Source: Arthrobacter zhaoxinii (lineage in GTDB: Bacteria; Actinomycetota; Actinomycetes; Actinomycetales; Micrococcaceae). Taken from it: DNA of 64,000 nucleotides. Each line of letters begins with the position of its first letter. Positions within the stretch are counted from its first letter, which is position 1. The translations under genes and the position numbers were made by a program. Positions 17,630 through 26,477 of this stretch are shown here, piece after piece. The notes under the pieces were generated by a model. That model was given only the letters and a program-made list of their open reading frames with translations, was not told the DNA's origin and did no database searches. The DNA is taken from positions 2,852,001 through 2,916,000 of the forward strand of contig NZ_CP104275.1 in NCBI RefSeq assembly GCF_025244925.1. Direction: 5' to 3'.

Positions 17630-18990
17630 AAGCCACAGCCGCTCCGATCAAGTCCACCGCCGCAGACTCCTCTATGTGGGACCCGGAGGAACGCATGAGC
17701 CGCGACGAGCTGGAGGCCCTCCAGCTGACGCGCCTGAAGCAGACCCTCGCCTACGCCTACGAACGGGTTCCCCTGTACCGGAGCAAGTTCGACGACGCCG
17801 GCGTGCACCCCTCCGACCTGCACGAACTGGGCGATCTGGCCCGGTTCCCGTACACCACGAAGGAAGACCTGCGCTCAACCTATCCGTTTGGCATGTTCGC
17901 CGTTCCGCAGCAGCAGGTGGCCCGCATCCATGCCTCCTCCGGAACCACCGGGCGGCCCACCGTCGTCGGCTACACCTCCGGCGACGTGGACCGTTGGGCG
18001 ACGCTCGTGGCCCGTTCGCTGCGCGCCTCGGGAGTGCGCCCGGGGTACAAGGTGCACAATGCCTACGGCTACGGGCTCTTCACGGGCGGGCTCGGAGCGC
18101 ATTTCGGCGCGGAGAAACTCGGCTGCACGGTGATTCCCATGTCCGGAGGACAGACGGAACGGCAGATCCAGCTGATTCTGGACTTCGAACCGGACACCAT
18201 CCTCTGCACTCCGACCTATCTGCTGGCCATCGCGGACGCGATGACGGCAGCGGGCATCGATCCGCGCTCCACTTCGCTGAAGAATGCCGTGCTGGGGGCC
18301 GAGCCGTGGACCGAGGAAATGCGGCACGAACTCGAAACACTGATGGACCTGGACGCCTGCGACATTTACGGCCTCTCGGAGGTCATGGGCCCGGGCGTGG
18401 CCGGCGAATGCGTGGAAAGCAAGGACGGTGCACACATCTGGGAGGACCACTTCCGGCCCGAAATCATCGACCCGTTCGATGACACCCGGGTTCTGGGCGA
18501 CGGCGAACCCGGCGAGTTGGTCTTTACCTCCCTGACCAAGGAGGCCCTGCCGATCATCCGCTACCGGACGCATGACCTCACCCGCCTGCTACCCGGCACC
18601 GCCCGGCCGTCCATGCGCAGGATGGGACGCATCACCGGCCGCAGCGACGACATGATCATCCTGCGCGGAGTGAACCTTTTCCCCACGCAGATCGAGGAAA
18701 TCGCGCTCCGCATTCCGGCCCTGAGCCCGCACTTCCAGCTCGAAATCACCCGGCCGGGACGCCTGGATGAGCTCACGGTGCGGATCGAGCGCCGGGAGGA
18801 CTCCTCCACACCGGAGTCGGCGGCGGCTGCGTTGGAACTGTCGGCCCAGATCAAAATGCACGTCGGCTCCACCTGCACCGTTCAGATAGTCGAGCCCGGA
18901 ACGCTGGCACGCTCCAGCGGCAAGCTGCGCCGGATCTACGATCTGCGCCGCAACACCGATCCTGCCCCGGCACAGGGAAGCGCCCGTTGA
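17626..18990 (+). CDS. paaK: Phenylacetate-CoA ligase
   Basis: 454-residue AMP-forming ligase that commits phenylacetate to the pathway as phenylacetyl-CoA. The phosphate-binding loop is SSGTTGRPTVVGYT at about residue 104. YGLSEVMGPGVAGEC and the C-terminal GRSDDMIILRGVNLFP motif are diagnostic of PaaK. The length is normal (about 430-450). It is coupled to paaI by a 4-bp overlap and to the TetR gene downstream. Confidence 0.95.
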   Translation: MKATAAPIKSTAADSSMWDPEERMSRDELEALQLTRLKQTLAYAYERVPLYRSKFDDAGVHPSDLHELGDLARFPYTTKEDLRSTYPFGMFAVPQQQVARIHASSGTTGRPTVVGYTSGDVDRWATLVARSLRASGVRPGYKVHNAYGYGLFTGGLGAHFGAEKLGCTVIPMSGGQTERQIQLILDFEPDTILCTPTYLLAIADAMTAAGIDPRSTSLKNAVLGAEPWTEEMRHELETLMDLDACDIYGLSEVMGPGVAGECVESKDGAHIWEDHFRPEIIDPFDDTRVLGDGEPGELVFTSLTKEALPIIRYRTHDLTRLLPGTARPSMRRMGRITGRSDDMIILRGVNLFPTQIEEIALRIPALSPHFQLEITRPGRLDELTVRIERREDSSTPESAAAALELSAQIKMHVGSTCTVQIVEPGTLARSSGKLRRIYDLRRNTDPAPAQGSAR

Positions 18991-19007
18991 CGTGGGAAAA
19001 TGGCGCC

Positions 19008-19727
19008 ATGCCTGCTGTCTCTTCCGGGTCGTCCTCCGACCCTGCCCCCGTTCCCGCTGTTGACGCCGGACCCGCTGAGTCTGCAGCAACCGGTGAGCCC
19101 GCGGCCGCCGTCGCCCCGGTATCCGATCCGGTGTCCGGTCCGCGCCGGGGCCGGCCGGGATATGACCAGCAGACAGTGCTTAACGTGGCTGTGGACGTCT
19201 TCAACCGGCACGGCTACGAAGCCACCTCGATGGGTATCCTGGCCGAGAACCTGGGCATTACGAAGTCCGCGATCTACCACCACGTAACCTCCAAGGGCGA
19301 TCTGCTCCGGCTGGCCCTGGACCACGCGCTGGACGGGCTTGAGGCGGTGCTGGACGATCCGCGGGCCTCGTCCGGTGCTGCGGATGCCCGGCTGGAATTT
19401 GTCCTGCGCGGCACCATCGAGGTGCTGACGGAGCGGCTCCCGTTCGTGACGCTGCTGCTGCGCCTGCGCGGCAACACGGAGATTGAACGCAGCGCCCTGG
19501 CCCGCCGCCGGGAGTTCGACCACCGGGTGGCCGGGCTCGTGGACGCGGCGCGCAGCGAGGGATCGGTACGCAGCGACATTGATCCGCGCACCACCACGCG
19601 CCTGCTGTTCGGCACCATCAACTCGATCGTGGAATGGTATCGGCCCGGCGGGCCGCTGCCCGCAGAGAAACTCGCGGACAACATCATCACCATGGTCTTT
19701 GACGGGCTGCATACCCGCCGGGCCTAG
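19008..19727 (+). CDS. paaR: TetR-family regulator, probable PaaR
   Basis: 239 residues from ATG 19008; an in-frame TTG at 18987 overlapping the paaK stop is an alternative. Residues about 45-95 form the TetR DNA-binding domain (VDVFNRHGYEATSMGILAENLGITKSAIYHH, given as a region). The C-terminal ligand domain is of the AcrR/PaaR type. The Ala/Pro-rich first 40 residues are non-conserved. Co-transcribed with paaI and paaK, it most likely represses the paa units and is released by phenylacetyl-CoA, as known for actinobacterial PaaR. Confidence 0.82.
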   Translation: MPAVSSGSSSDPAPVPAVDAGPAESAATGEPAAAVAPVSDPVSGPRRGRPGYDQQTVLNVAVDVFNRHGYEATSMGILAENLGITKSAIYHHVTSKGDLLRLALDHALDGLEAVLDDPRASSGAADARLEFVLRGTIEVLTERLPFVTLLLRLRGNTEIERSALARRREFDHRVAGLVDAARSEGSVRSDIDPRTTTRLLFGTINSIVEWYRPGGPLPAEKLADNIITMVFDGLHTRRA

Positions 19728-19855
19728 CGGATCCGTCTGCGGAAATCGGCTCCGGGCTCCGGCGCCGTCTGCGGAAAGCTGCTCCGGTCGTGGCCTTGAA
19801 AATCAGCGTCCTGCCTATCCGCGCCGCAGCCGGACCCCCGTGCAAGGATGTGCCC

Positions 19856-20902
19856 ATGACGAAACCGGCGGAACTGCTCCTGGAAGGACCAAGGGGCCGG
19901 CGCCTGTGCCTTGAGCTTGCAGCCGAGTTGAACCAGGACGTCCGCTCGGCGGTGTTCTGGCTGGGCTACGAACTCGACCCGGGCAAAGGAACTTCAACGG
20001 TATTGTTCGGCTCCGCCGGCCCCGGTGATTTGCCCTCCCTCGAACACCTGGCCGGCACTATTGTGTCCGTCGACCTCCAGCAGATGAACGACGAGCAGAT
20101 CCAGGCGGCCCTCCAACGGTCCGTCGACACGGCCCGGTACTGGCAGGAACCCGACGGGGAGGATGCGCTGGCGGCGCTTCCGGTCATCCGCAACGCCCTT
20201 CACCACGTGGCTGAACGCGTGCTGGACGCACCCGCAACGCAGGCGTGGGATTCCCCCGGCCCGCTGGAACAGTGGGCCATCGACTGGCGGCCGGGTGCGG
20301 ACCCGGCACCCCTGCCCCGGGACCCCCAGAGCACGCTGCAGAAGTGGGGTGTGGCTGTCCGCACCGAGGAAGCGCTGGCCGCACAGGACCGGCCGCAGGA
20401 TCCGCGGGCACCTTTCAGCGGAAGCTGGTGGTCCATCCCGCTCGGGCTGGTCCGCACCGTGGGGCAGATTCCGGCCGGGTTGAGCCTGATCGAGGACTCG
20501 AGTGATGTGGAAGAAGCGACCGCCATTCCGGTCAGGGGCATCGGCAGGATCCTCCACATCCGCTCCCCCGAAGACTGGACAATGCTGTGCCGTGCCTACC
20601 CGCTGGAGGTCACCGCCTCCCGCAGGCATAACTGGTTCCAAACCACGGGACGCATTGGCCGCTGGGTGATCCCGGACTGGGAACGCGCCGCCGGACAATG
20701 GGACGCCGTGCACCTGACGGTCCTGGGCTACCTCAGCGGTGCAGGGCACGCCCTCCCCGTCGACGCCGGCACCGCCTCAGTGATTGCCGGCTGGGACCCA
20801 GACAGCACCATGTGGCTGACCGACCGCGTCCGTGAGGTCGAGGGGCCGCGGCAGGTTTGGCGACGGACGCAAATGGGCGATATCTGGCTCCGTGTCACCT
20901 GA
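19856..20902 (+). CDS. Unrecognised 348-residue protein
   Basis: No family recognised. The start at 19856 follows AAGGATG with suitable spacing. There is no signal peptide and no clear membrane segment, so it is probably cytoplasmic. The N-terminal third is acidic (LELAAELNQDVRSAVFWLGYELD). The C-terminal half is Trp-rich and looks like a compact globular domain (SGSWWSIPLGLVRT, ILHIRSPEDWTMLC, IGRWVIPDWERAAGQWDAVH). It is monocistronic, between paaR and a convergent MFS gene. Codon use matches its neighbours. The function is unknown. Confidence 0.75.
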   Translation: MTKPAELLLEGPRGRRLCLELAAELNQDVRSAVFWLGYELDPGKGTSTVLFGSAGPGDLPSLEHLAGTIVSVDLQQMNDEQIQAALQRSVDTARYWQEPDGEDALAALPVIRNALHHVAERVLDAPATQAWDSPGPLEQWAIDWRPGADPAPLPRDPQSTLQKWGVAVRTEEALAAQDRPQDPRAPFSGSWWSIPLGLVRTVGQIPAGLSLIEDSSDVEEATAIPVRGIGRILHIRSPEDWTMLCRAYPLEVTASRRHNWFQTTGRIGRWVIPDWERAAGQWDAVHLTVLGYLSGAGHALPVDAGTASVIAGWDPDSTMWLTDRVREVEGPRQVWRRTQMGDIWLRVT

Positions 20903-20931
20903 CCCTAGGCCCGCCCCCGCAGGCCGGGAGG

Positions 20932-22233
20932 TTAGGCGGCGGCCGGGACGGGGATGGTGCGGAGCCGCAGGAACGCCGGGGTGAGCATCGGCAGGGCAGA
21001 GAGCACCAGCCCTGCGGCCCCAATCAGGACCCCGGCGCGAACCCCCAGTGTTTCGCCGACGACGCCGGCCAGCAGGGCTCCCAGCGGAATGGAGCCGTAC
21101 ATCACCTGGGTATAGGCACCGGCGGATCGCGTGAGCTCCTCCCGCGGAATGAGCTGCTGACGCATCGTCAGGGAGTAGATATTGGCGTTGCCCTCCCCTA
21201 TGCCCCGCAGCAGCATGACCCCAGCAATGACAGCTGCCAGAGTCCACCCGGTGACCGGCCAGACCGGCAGCAGCAGCGGTACCGCACAGGACAGCAGCAG
21301 TGAAACGGCGAAGGCCGGCCCAAGGCCTGCCTTGTCGGCCAGGTGGAGCGCAGTCAGTGTCCCGAGCAGACCGCCGATGCCGGCTCCGGCCAGGGCCAGA
21401 CCATAGGCGCCAACACCAACATCCTGCTGTTGCACCGCCCAGAGAATCAGGTTCAGCATCAGGATCTGTTCCGCCGCGTTATAGGTCGCCGCATGGACGG
21501 TCAAGGCGCGCAGGTGGCGGTCACCGAACAGGATCCGCAGTCCGGTGAGGAGGGTGGGCCGCTTCTCCGGAACCGGGTTCCGGTTCTCCTTCCCCGCAGG
21601 CATCGAGGCCCCCGACGCCGGAGCCGCCGCAAGGGAACGTTGTTCCCGCGGGCGGCTCGAGGCTACTCCCGCAGCGGAAGCCAGGTGCCCAAGCATGGTG
21701 GCAATCAAGGCGCCGGGAGCACCCACCGCCGCGACCAGCAGACCGGCCAGTCCCGGGCCGCTGATCTCCGTGACGGTCCGGGTGGCCTGGACGGCACGGT
21801 TAGCCGGCGCGAGGTCCTGATCCGCAACGAGCGCGGGTACAAAGGCAAAGGCGGACAGCCCGAAAACGAGCGCACAGCAGCCACTAAGGAAGGTAATGGC
21901 TGCGAGCAGGGGGACACTGAGCCATCCTCCGGCCCAGGCAAGCGGGATCTGGGCCAGGAGGACGACCTGGGCAAGATCGGCCGCCACCATGGAGCGCCGC
22001 TGGTCCCGCCCCTGCAGGAGATGGCCGGCCAGCAGCGAGAACAGCAGGTACGGCAGGGTGCCGGCCGCGGCTACAAGGCTGACCGCCGCCGGGCCGGCAT
22101 CGAGGGCGATCGCCGTCACCAGCGGAAGAGCGATACCCGTGACCTGGGCCCCGGCACTGGCAGCGCCCTGCCCCAGCCAGTAGCGGCGGAAACTGCGGTC
22201 GGTGCGCAGCAGCACCCAGCTTGGGTCCTTCAC
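20932..22233 (-). CDS. MFS transporter of the EntS/MFS_3 type
   Basis: 433 residues from GTG 22233 (VKDPSWVLLRTDRSFRRYWLGQ), a start context typical of this MFS group; an upstream in-frame extension of 68 residues is polar and unlike the family. About twelve hydrophobic segments follow. The MFS_3 group includes siderophore and macrolide exporters, but no substrate is evident here. It is divergent from the CGNR-domain gene, which could regulate it. Confidence 0.8.
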   Translation of the reverse strand: MKDPSWVLLRTDRSFRRYWLGQGAASAGAQVTGIALPLVTAIALDAGPAAVSLVAAAGTLPYLLFSLLAGHLLQGRDQRRSMVAADLAQVVLLAQIPLAWAGGWLSVPLLAAITFLSGCCALVFGLSAFAFVPALVADQDLAPANRAVQATRTVTEISGPGLAGLLVAAVGAPGALIATMLGHLASAAGVASSRPREQRSLAAAPASGASMPAGKENRNPVPEKRPTLLTGLRILFGDRHLRALTVHAATYNAAEQILMLNLILWAVQQQDVGVGAYGLALAGAGIGGLLGTLTALHLADKAGLGPAFAVSLLLSCAVPLLLPVWPVTGWTLAAVIAGVMLLRGIGEGNANIYSLTMRQQLIPREELTRSAGAYTQVMYGSIPLGALLAGVVGETLGVRAGVLIGAAGLVLSALPMLTPAFLRLRTIPVPAAA

Positions 22234-22439
22234 GCCGCGACCATCGACTGTGCGGCGGCTGCGGGCGTGACGGGCAATAATGAAGGCATGTGCCGGATAT
22301 GGAGACCCGCTGCGACGTGGAATCGAGCCTGGCCGTTGGGACGACGAGCCATCCACAATCGAGTTGATGAGTGCATCGCTGGGTCCCCTGCCAACTCGTC
22401 CTTTTCCGCTGCTCCGGCACACGTTACCGGCAATCAACT

Positions 22440-23150
22440 ATGAGTGGTAACAGTTCGGAACAAAACGTTCCCGCGGACAGCGGATACCCGGAGCCGGGCG
22501 GGCGCGCACCGGCCCCTGCTCCTCTGCGGCTCCTCCAGATGTTCGTCAATACTGCTGACCGGGAAGCCGGAAAGGACGCCCTGGACAGCCCCGGCGGACT
22601 GGCCGCATGGCTGTCCGGCTATGGGCTTGTCGGGGCAGGCACGCAGGCTACTGATGAGGATCTTGCCCTGGCGATCGATCTTCGGGAGGGGCTGCGCTCC
22701 CTCTTCCTCACGCACCACGACGGCGGGTACAGCGAGGCTGCGCACCACGACGGCGGGGACAGCGAGGCTGCGCACCACGACGGCGGGGACAGCGAGGGCA
22801 CGCACGACGACGGCGGAGCCCCGCACGGCGCGCCGGCTCCCGGCGTCGTCGTCGGCCTGCAGCGCCTGGACCGTGCCCTGGAGCAGCTTCCCGTTCGGGT
22901 CGTGCTTTCCGGAGGGATCCCGCGCGTCGAACCCGTGCCCCGGACTGCCGTCCGCGAGGCACTCGCCCGGATCGGAGCGGTCCTCGTCCATGCCGATCCG
23001 GCCCAGCTTCAGCGCCTGAAAGCGTGCCGGCGGGATGTCTGCCGCTGGGTCTTCTTCGATACTTCCCGCAACCGGGGCGGAACCTGGTGCGCCATGGATA
23101 TCTGCGGCGCCCGCACAAAGATGCAGGCCTACCGGAAGCGGAATGCCTAG
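22440..23150 (+). CDS. CGNR zinc-finger (ABATE-domain) regulator with a tandem His/Asp/Gly repeat
   Basis: 236 residues. The N-terminal ABATE stress-sensor-like domain starts at PLRLLQMFVNTADREAGKD. The C-terminal CGNR-type zinc finger has CRRDVCRWVFFD then CAMDICGARTKMQAYRKR, that is C-x4-C and C-x4-C with CGAR in place of the usual CGNR. About residues 93-125 consist of a 10-residue unit (HHDGGDSEAA) in three near-identical copies plus a partial one, encoded by 30-bp repeats at about 22718-22820. Divergent from the MFS exporter, it is probably its regulator (inference). Confidence 0.8.
   Translation: MSGNSSEQNVPADSGYPEPGGRAPAPAPLRLLQMFVNTADREAGKDALDSPGGLAAWLSGYGLVGAGTQATDEDLALAIDLREGLRSLFLTHHDGGYSEAAHHDGGDSEAAHHDGGDSEGTHDDGGAPHGAPAPGVVVGLQRLDRALEQLPVRVVLSGGIPRVEPVPRTAVREALARIGAVLVHADPAQLQRLKACRRDVCRWVFFDTSRNRGGTWCAMDICGARTKMQAYRKRNA
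22718..22820 (+). repeat. 30-bp tandem repeat inside the CGNR gene
   Basis: Three near-identical 30-bp units containing CACCACGACGGCGGGGACAG plus a shorter fourth, all in frame. They encode a polar His/Asp/Gly/Ser/Glu insertion at the point where the ABATE domain is usually continuous. The near-identity of the units suggests recent expansion. Confidence 0.8.
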
Positions 23151-23181
23151 CCCGACCTCCTAGCCCTGCCGCCTCCGGGAC

Positions 23182-25257
23182 TTACTTCTCCACCAGGGTC
23201 AGCACGTCGTAGGTGGCCACCAGTTCGTCGTTCTGGTTGGTCAGCACGGCATCCCAGGCCACCTCGCCGTACTCGTCCGTTTCACGCGGCGTGATCTTCT
23301 TGGCGGTCAAAGTGACGCGGATGGAGTCCCCGGCTGCCACCGGAGTGAGGAACCGCAGGTTCTCCAGCCCGTAGTTGGCCAGCACCGGCCCCGGTGCGGG
23401 ATCCACGAACAGGCCCGCACCCCAGGACAGCAGCAGGTAGCCGTGCGCCACGATGCCCGGGAAGAACGGATTCGCCTCCGCGGCTGCAGCGTCCGTGTGG
23501 GCGTAGAACGTGTCCCCCGTCGTCTCCGCAAAGGCAGCGATGTCCTCAAGGGTCACTTCCCTCAGGTCCGACCGCACGGCGTCACCCACCCGCAGCTCAC
23601 TGAGCGGTTTGCGGAACGGATGGCCGGCGTCGAACCGGCGGTCCCCCCCCGAATGCCAGATACCGGTGAGGGCGGTGAGCATATTCGGTGAACCCTGCAC
23701 CGCGGTCCGCTGCATGTAGTGCCGCACCGCACGGATGCCGCCCAGCTCCTCGCCACCGCCGGCGCGGCCCGGCCCGCCGTGCACCAGGTGCGGCACCGGT
23801 GACCCGTGGCCCGTGGAACTCCGGGCGTCTTCACGGTTCAGGATCAGCACGCGTCCGTGGTGTCCGGCGATGCCGGTGAGGATCTCCCGGGCGGTATCCG
23901 GGTCATTGGTGCAGACCGTGGCGACCAGCGAACCTCCGCCGCGGGCGGCCAGCCGGACGGCATCGGCGACGTCGGTGTAGCCGACCACCGAGGCCACGGG
24001 TCCGAAGGCCTCGATGCTGTGCAGGGCATCGGCGTCGCTGTCCGGCCAGGAAAGCAGCAGCGGCTCCATAAAGGCACCGCCCCCTGCAGGTCCCGTGCTT
24101 CCGTCGGCACGGACGACGTCGGGAGCCTCCAGGGACCCCAGCGCCAGCTGCGCGCCGGCAGCCAGCATCCGCTGCACCGCTTCCCGGACGCCGTCGAGCT
24201 GTTCCCGGGAGGCGAGGGCGCCCATGGTCACGTTCCCGGCGCGGGGATCGCCCAGGACCACGCGCGCACGGATGCGGTCCGCGGCGGCGGCAACCACTTC
24301 ATCGACCAGCCCGGCAGGGACGATGGCCCGGCGGATGGCGGTGCATTTCTGGCCGGCCTTGGCCGTGATTTCGGTGACCAGGGAGCGGATGAAGGCGTCG
24401 AACTCGGGGGTGCCGGGAACGGCGTCCGGACCCAGAATGGCGGCATTCAGGGAATCAGTCTCGGCAGTGAAGCGGACACCTCCGACGGCGATCTGCGGAT
24501 GCGCACGCAGGCGTTCGGCGGTCGAAGCCGAACCGGTGAAGGAGACCATATCCCGGTAGTCGAGGTGGTCCGGGAGGTCCCGCGCGGAGCCGGAGATCAG
24601 CTGCAGGGATCCGGCCGGGAGGATGCCCGAGTCCACGATCATCCGCACGGCCGCTGCCGTGATGTATCCGGTGGGGCTGGCGGGCTTGACGATGCTGGGC
24701 ACTCCGGCGAGGAACGCCGGGGCCAGTTTTTCCAGCATGCCCCAGACCGGAAAGTTGAAGGCGTTGATCTGTACGGCGACGCCGGGAATGCGGGTGTAGA
24801 TGTGCTCGCCGAGGAACGAGCCGTCCTTAGCGAGCTGCTCCACGGCGCCGTCGATGATCACGGTGGAGTTCGGCAGTTCGCGGCGGCCCTTGGAGCCGTA
24901 GGCAAACAGAACGCCGATCCCGCCGTCAATGTCCACCAGGGAATCGGTCCGGGTGGCGCCGCTGCGGGCGGAGACGGCGTACAGCTCCTCGCGCTGTGCA
25001 TTGAGGTGCATGGCGAGTTCCTTGAGCAGCAGCGCCCGCTGGTGGAAGGTGGACTTCCCCAGTTCGGCCTGGCCCACGGTCCTGGCATGTTCGACGGCGG
25101 CGGCGGTGTCCAGGCCTTCGCTGCTGACCAGGGCCAGCAGTTCGCCGGTGCTGGCATCATGCACCTCGGCGCCGCGGGCGCCGGCGGGATCCGGCATCCA
25201 CCAGGCGTCCCTGACGTAGCTGGGAACGGTTTCGACGTCGATGGCGGTTGCCGTCAT
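23182..25257 (-). CDS. paaZ: Bifunctional oxepin-CoA hydrolase / aldehyde dehydrogenase PaaZ
   Basis: 691 residues; PaaZ of E. coli is about 680. The N-terminal 520 residues are an aldehyde dehydrogenase domain: NAFNFPVWGMLEKLAPAFLAG, FTGSASTAERLRAH and the nucleophile in AGQKCTAIRRAIVP. The C-terminal 150 residues are a MaoC-like R-specific hydratase domain (GDTFYAHTDAAAAEANPFFPGIVAHGYL, given as a region). Together they open the oxepin ring and oxidise the resulting aldehyde. The start at 25257 follows GAAAGG. A candidate PaaR site and promoter lie 68-110 bp upstream. Confidence 0.93.
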   Translation of the reverse strand: MTATAIDVETVPSYVRDAWWMPDPAGARGAEVHDASTGELLALVSSEGLDTAAAVEHARTVGQAELGKSTFHQRALLLKELAMHLNAQREELYAVSARSGATRTDSLVDIDGGIGVLFAYGSKGRRELPNSTVIIDGAVEQLAKDGSFLGEHIYTRIPGVAVQINAFNFPVWGMLEKLAPAFLAGVPSIVKPASPTGYITAAAVRMIVDSGILPAGSLQLISGSARDLPDHLDYRDMVSFTGSASTAERLRAHPQIAVGGVRFTAETDSLNAAILGPDAVPGTPEFDAFIRSLVTEITAKAGQKCTAIRRAIVPAGLVDEVVAAAADRIRARVVLGDPRAGNVTMGALASREQLDGVREAVQRMLAAGAQLALGSLEAPDVVRADGSTGPAGGGAFMEPLLLSWPDSDADALHSIEAFGPVASVVGYTDVADAVRLAARGGGSLVATVCTNDPDTAREILTGIAGHHGRVLILNREDARSSTGHGSPVPHLVHGGPGRAGGGEELGGIRAVRHYMQRTAVQGSPNMLTALTGIWHSGGDRRFDAGHPFRKPLSELRVGDAVRSDLREVTLEDIAAFAETTGDTFYAHTDAAAAEANPFFPGIVAHGYLLLSWGAGLFVDPAPGPVLANYGLENLRFLTPVAAGDSIRVTLTAKKITPRETDEYGEVAWDAVLTNQNDELVATYDVLTLVEK

Positions 25258-25324
25258 TTCGGTACCTTTCGAAACGGGGAGAAACCGCAGCCGTCCTCCG
25301 GCAGGCATCCTTGCCCGTCGGATT

Positions 25325-25346
25325 ACTGACCATGCGGTCGGTATAT
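25325..25346 (-). promoter_or_regulatory. Candidate PaaR operator upstream of paaZ
   Basis: 22-bp site whose plus strand is ACTGACCATGCGGTCGGT plus four bases. It agrees closely with the ACT-ACC--CG--CGGT pattern recalled for corynebacterial PaaR, and matches the paaA site at 16 of 22 positions. It overlaps the predicted paaZ -10. Confidence 0.6.
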
Positions 25347-25367
25347 CGCCAGCGTAGCCGAAAGCAA
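25340..25367 (-). promoter_or_regulatory. Predicted paaZ promoter
   Basis: On the minus strand, TTGCTT (25367-25362) and TATACC (25345-25340) are separated by 16 bp, with the -10 inside the candidate operator. It is weaker than the paaA promoter. The paaZ start codon is 83 bp downstream. Confidence 0.4.
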
Positions 25368-25502
25368 GGAGGAACACACCCGTCTCGCTGAGGCTGAAAT
25401 CCTCCCCCTGCACCCAATAGCCGGGTCTGCGGTTGCCGCGGAAAATCCGCTGCGACAGACTCGTGCCCTCGAACGTTTGCAGTACCCCCGCCAAGGAGCA
25501 CG

Positions 25503-26477
25503 ATGATGAGCCCCAAACCGCTGCCTCTCCGCCGTCTGGCTGTCCTGACCCTGACTACCGCCGCCCTCCTGGCCGGAGGCGCTGTCCCGGCGAGCGCCGG
25601 CGGCGCCCATGGACCTGATTCCCGCAGCGGGCATTCCCTTGAGCACCGCGACGGCCACGGGCACGGCGGCAAACCCGGCGGTCACGAGCACGGCGGCGGG
25701 CATGGCAAGGGGAACGGCAGGGTCGACTACGTGGCGTTCGGTGACTCCTATGCCTCCGGCTTCGGCGGCGGCCCCGTGCTGGACACCTGCGGCCGCACCG
25801 CGCAGGGCTACCCCGCGCTTCTGGATACCCTGGACCGGGTGGAGCTGGACGGTAATGTCACCTGTTCGGGCGCCACTGCCCTTCCAACCCCGCTCGACGC
25901 GCCGGTGGACCTTCCCGAGCAGATCGACGACGCCGCTGCCCGGGGTCTGCTGAATCGAAGGACGGACACCGTCACGGTGACCATCGGCGGCGATGACGTC
26001 CGGTTCGTTTCCGTGATCCTCGCCTGTGCCGGGCCGCAGCTGCCGGCCACCTGTGCCCCGGCCATCGACTCCGCTGTCGCCTATGCACAGACCGTCCTGG
26101 CACCGCAGCTGGCAGCGGAGTTTGCCCGCATCACTGAACTGGCTCCGAAGGCAACCCTGGTGGTGACCGGGTATCCGCACCTGTTTGAAGCCGGAACCCC
26201 CGGACCGATCAGTACCGAGGGGCAGACCCTCCTGAACGAGGGAACCGATGCCTTGAACGCGGTCATCGCCGGTCAGGTTCCGGACAGCGGAGTGTTCGTG
26301 GATGTCGTGGACGAGTTCGCCGGGCACGGTGTCGGTTCCGCCGATTCCTGGATCATCTTCGAGGGCGGCCAGTTCGACCTACACCCCACGGAAACGGGGT
26401 ACCGCGAGGGTTACACCGCCGCCATCCTCGAGGACGCGGGCAGCGAGTTCGGAGCCGGCTGCCGCGGACGGCGCTAG
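25503..26477 (+). CDS. Secreted SGNH/GDSL-family hydrolase
   Basis: 324 residues with a clear Sec signal peptide (PLRRLAVLTLTTAALLAG, cleavage likely after ASAGG). A Gly/His-rich linker follows. The SGNH blocks are I: YVAFGDSYASG (nucleophile Ser), II: CSGATA, III: IGGDDVRF, V: FDLHPTETGY (Asp and His). Block III has Asp where the family normally has Asn (GGND), which would alter the oxyanion hole. It is probably an extracellular lipase or esterase. Its stop shares CTAG with the stop of the convergent oxidoreductase gene. Confidence 0.88.
   Translation: MMSPKPLPLRRLAVLTLTTAALLAGGAVPASAGGAHGPDSRSGHSLEHRDGHGHGGKPGGHEHGGGHGKGNGRVDYVAFGDSYASGFGGGPVLDTCGRTAQGYPALLDTLDRVELDGNVTCSGATALPTPLDAPVDLPEQIDDAAARGLLNRRTDTVTVTIGGDDVRFVSVILACAGPQLPATCAPAIDSAVAYAQTVLAPQLAAEFARITELAPKATLVVTGYPHLFEAGTPGPISTEGQTLLNEGTDALNAVIAGQVPDSGVFVDVVDEFAGHGVGSADSWIIFEGGQFDLHPTETGYREGYTAAILEDAGSEFGAGCRGRR

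Noticed and set aside
22718..22820. 30-bp repeats considered as an iteron or CRISPR
   Set aside because: They are contiguous and in frame, and encode a repeated peptide in a gene with good domain support.
23806..25329. 507-residue plus-strand open frame
   Set aside because: It is antisense to paaZ, and its start falls inside that gene.
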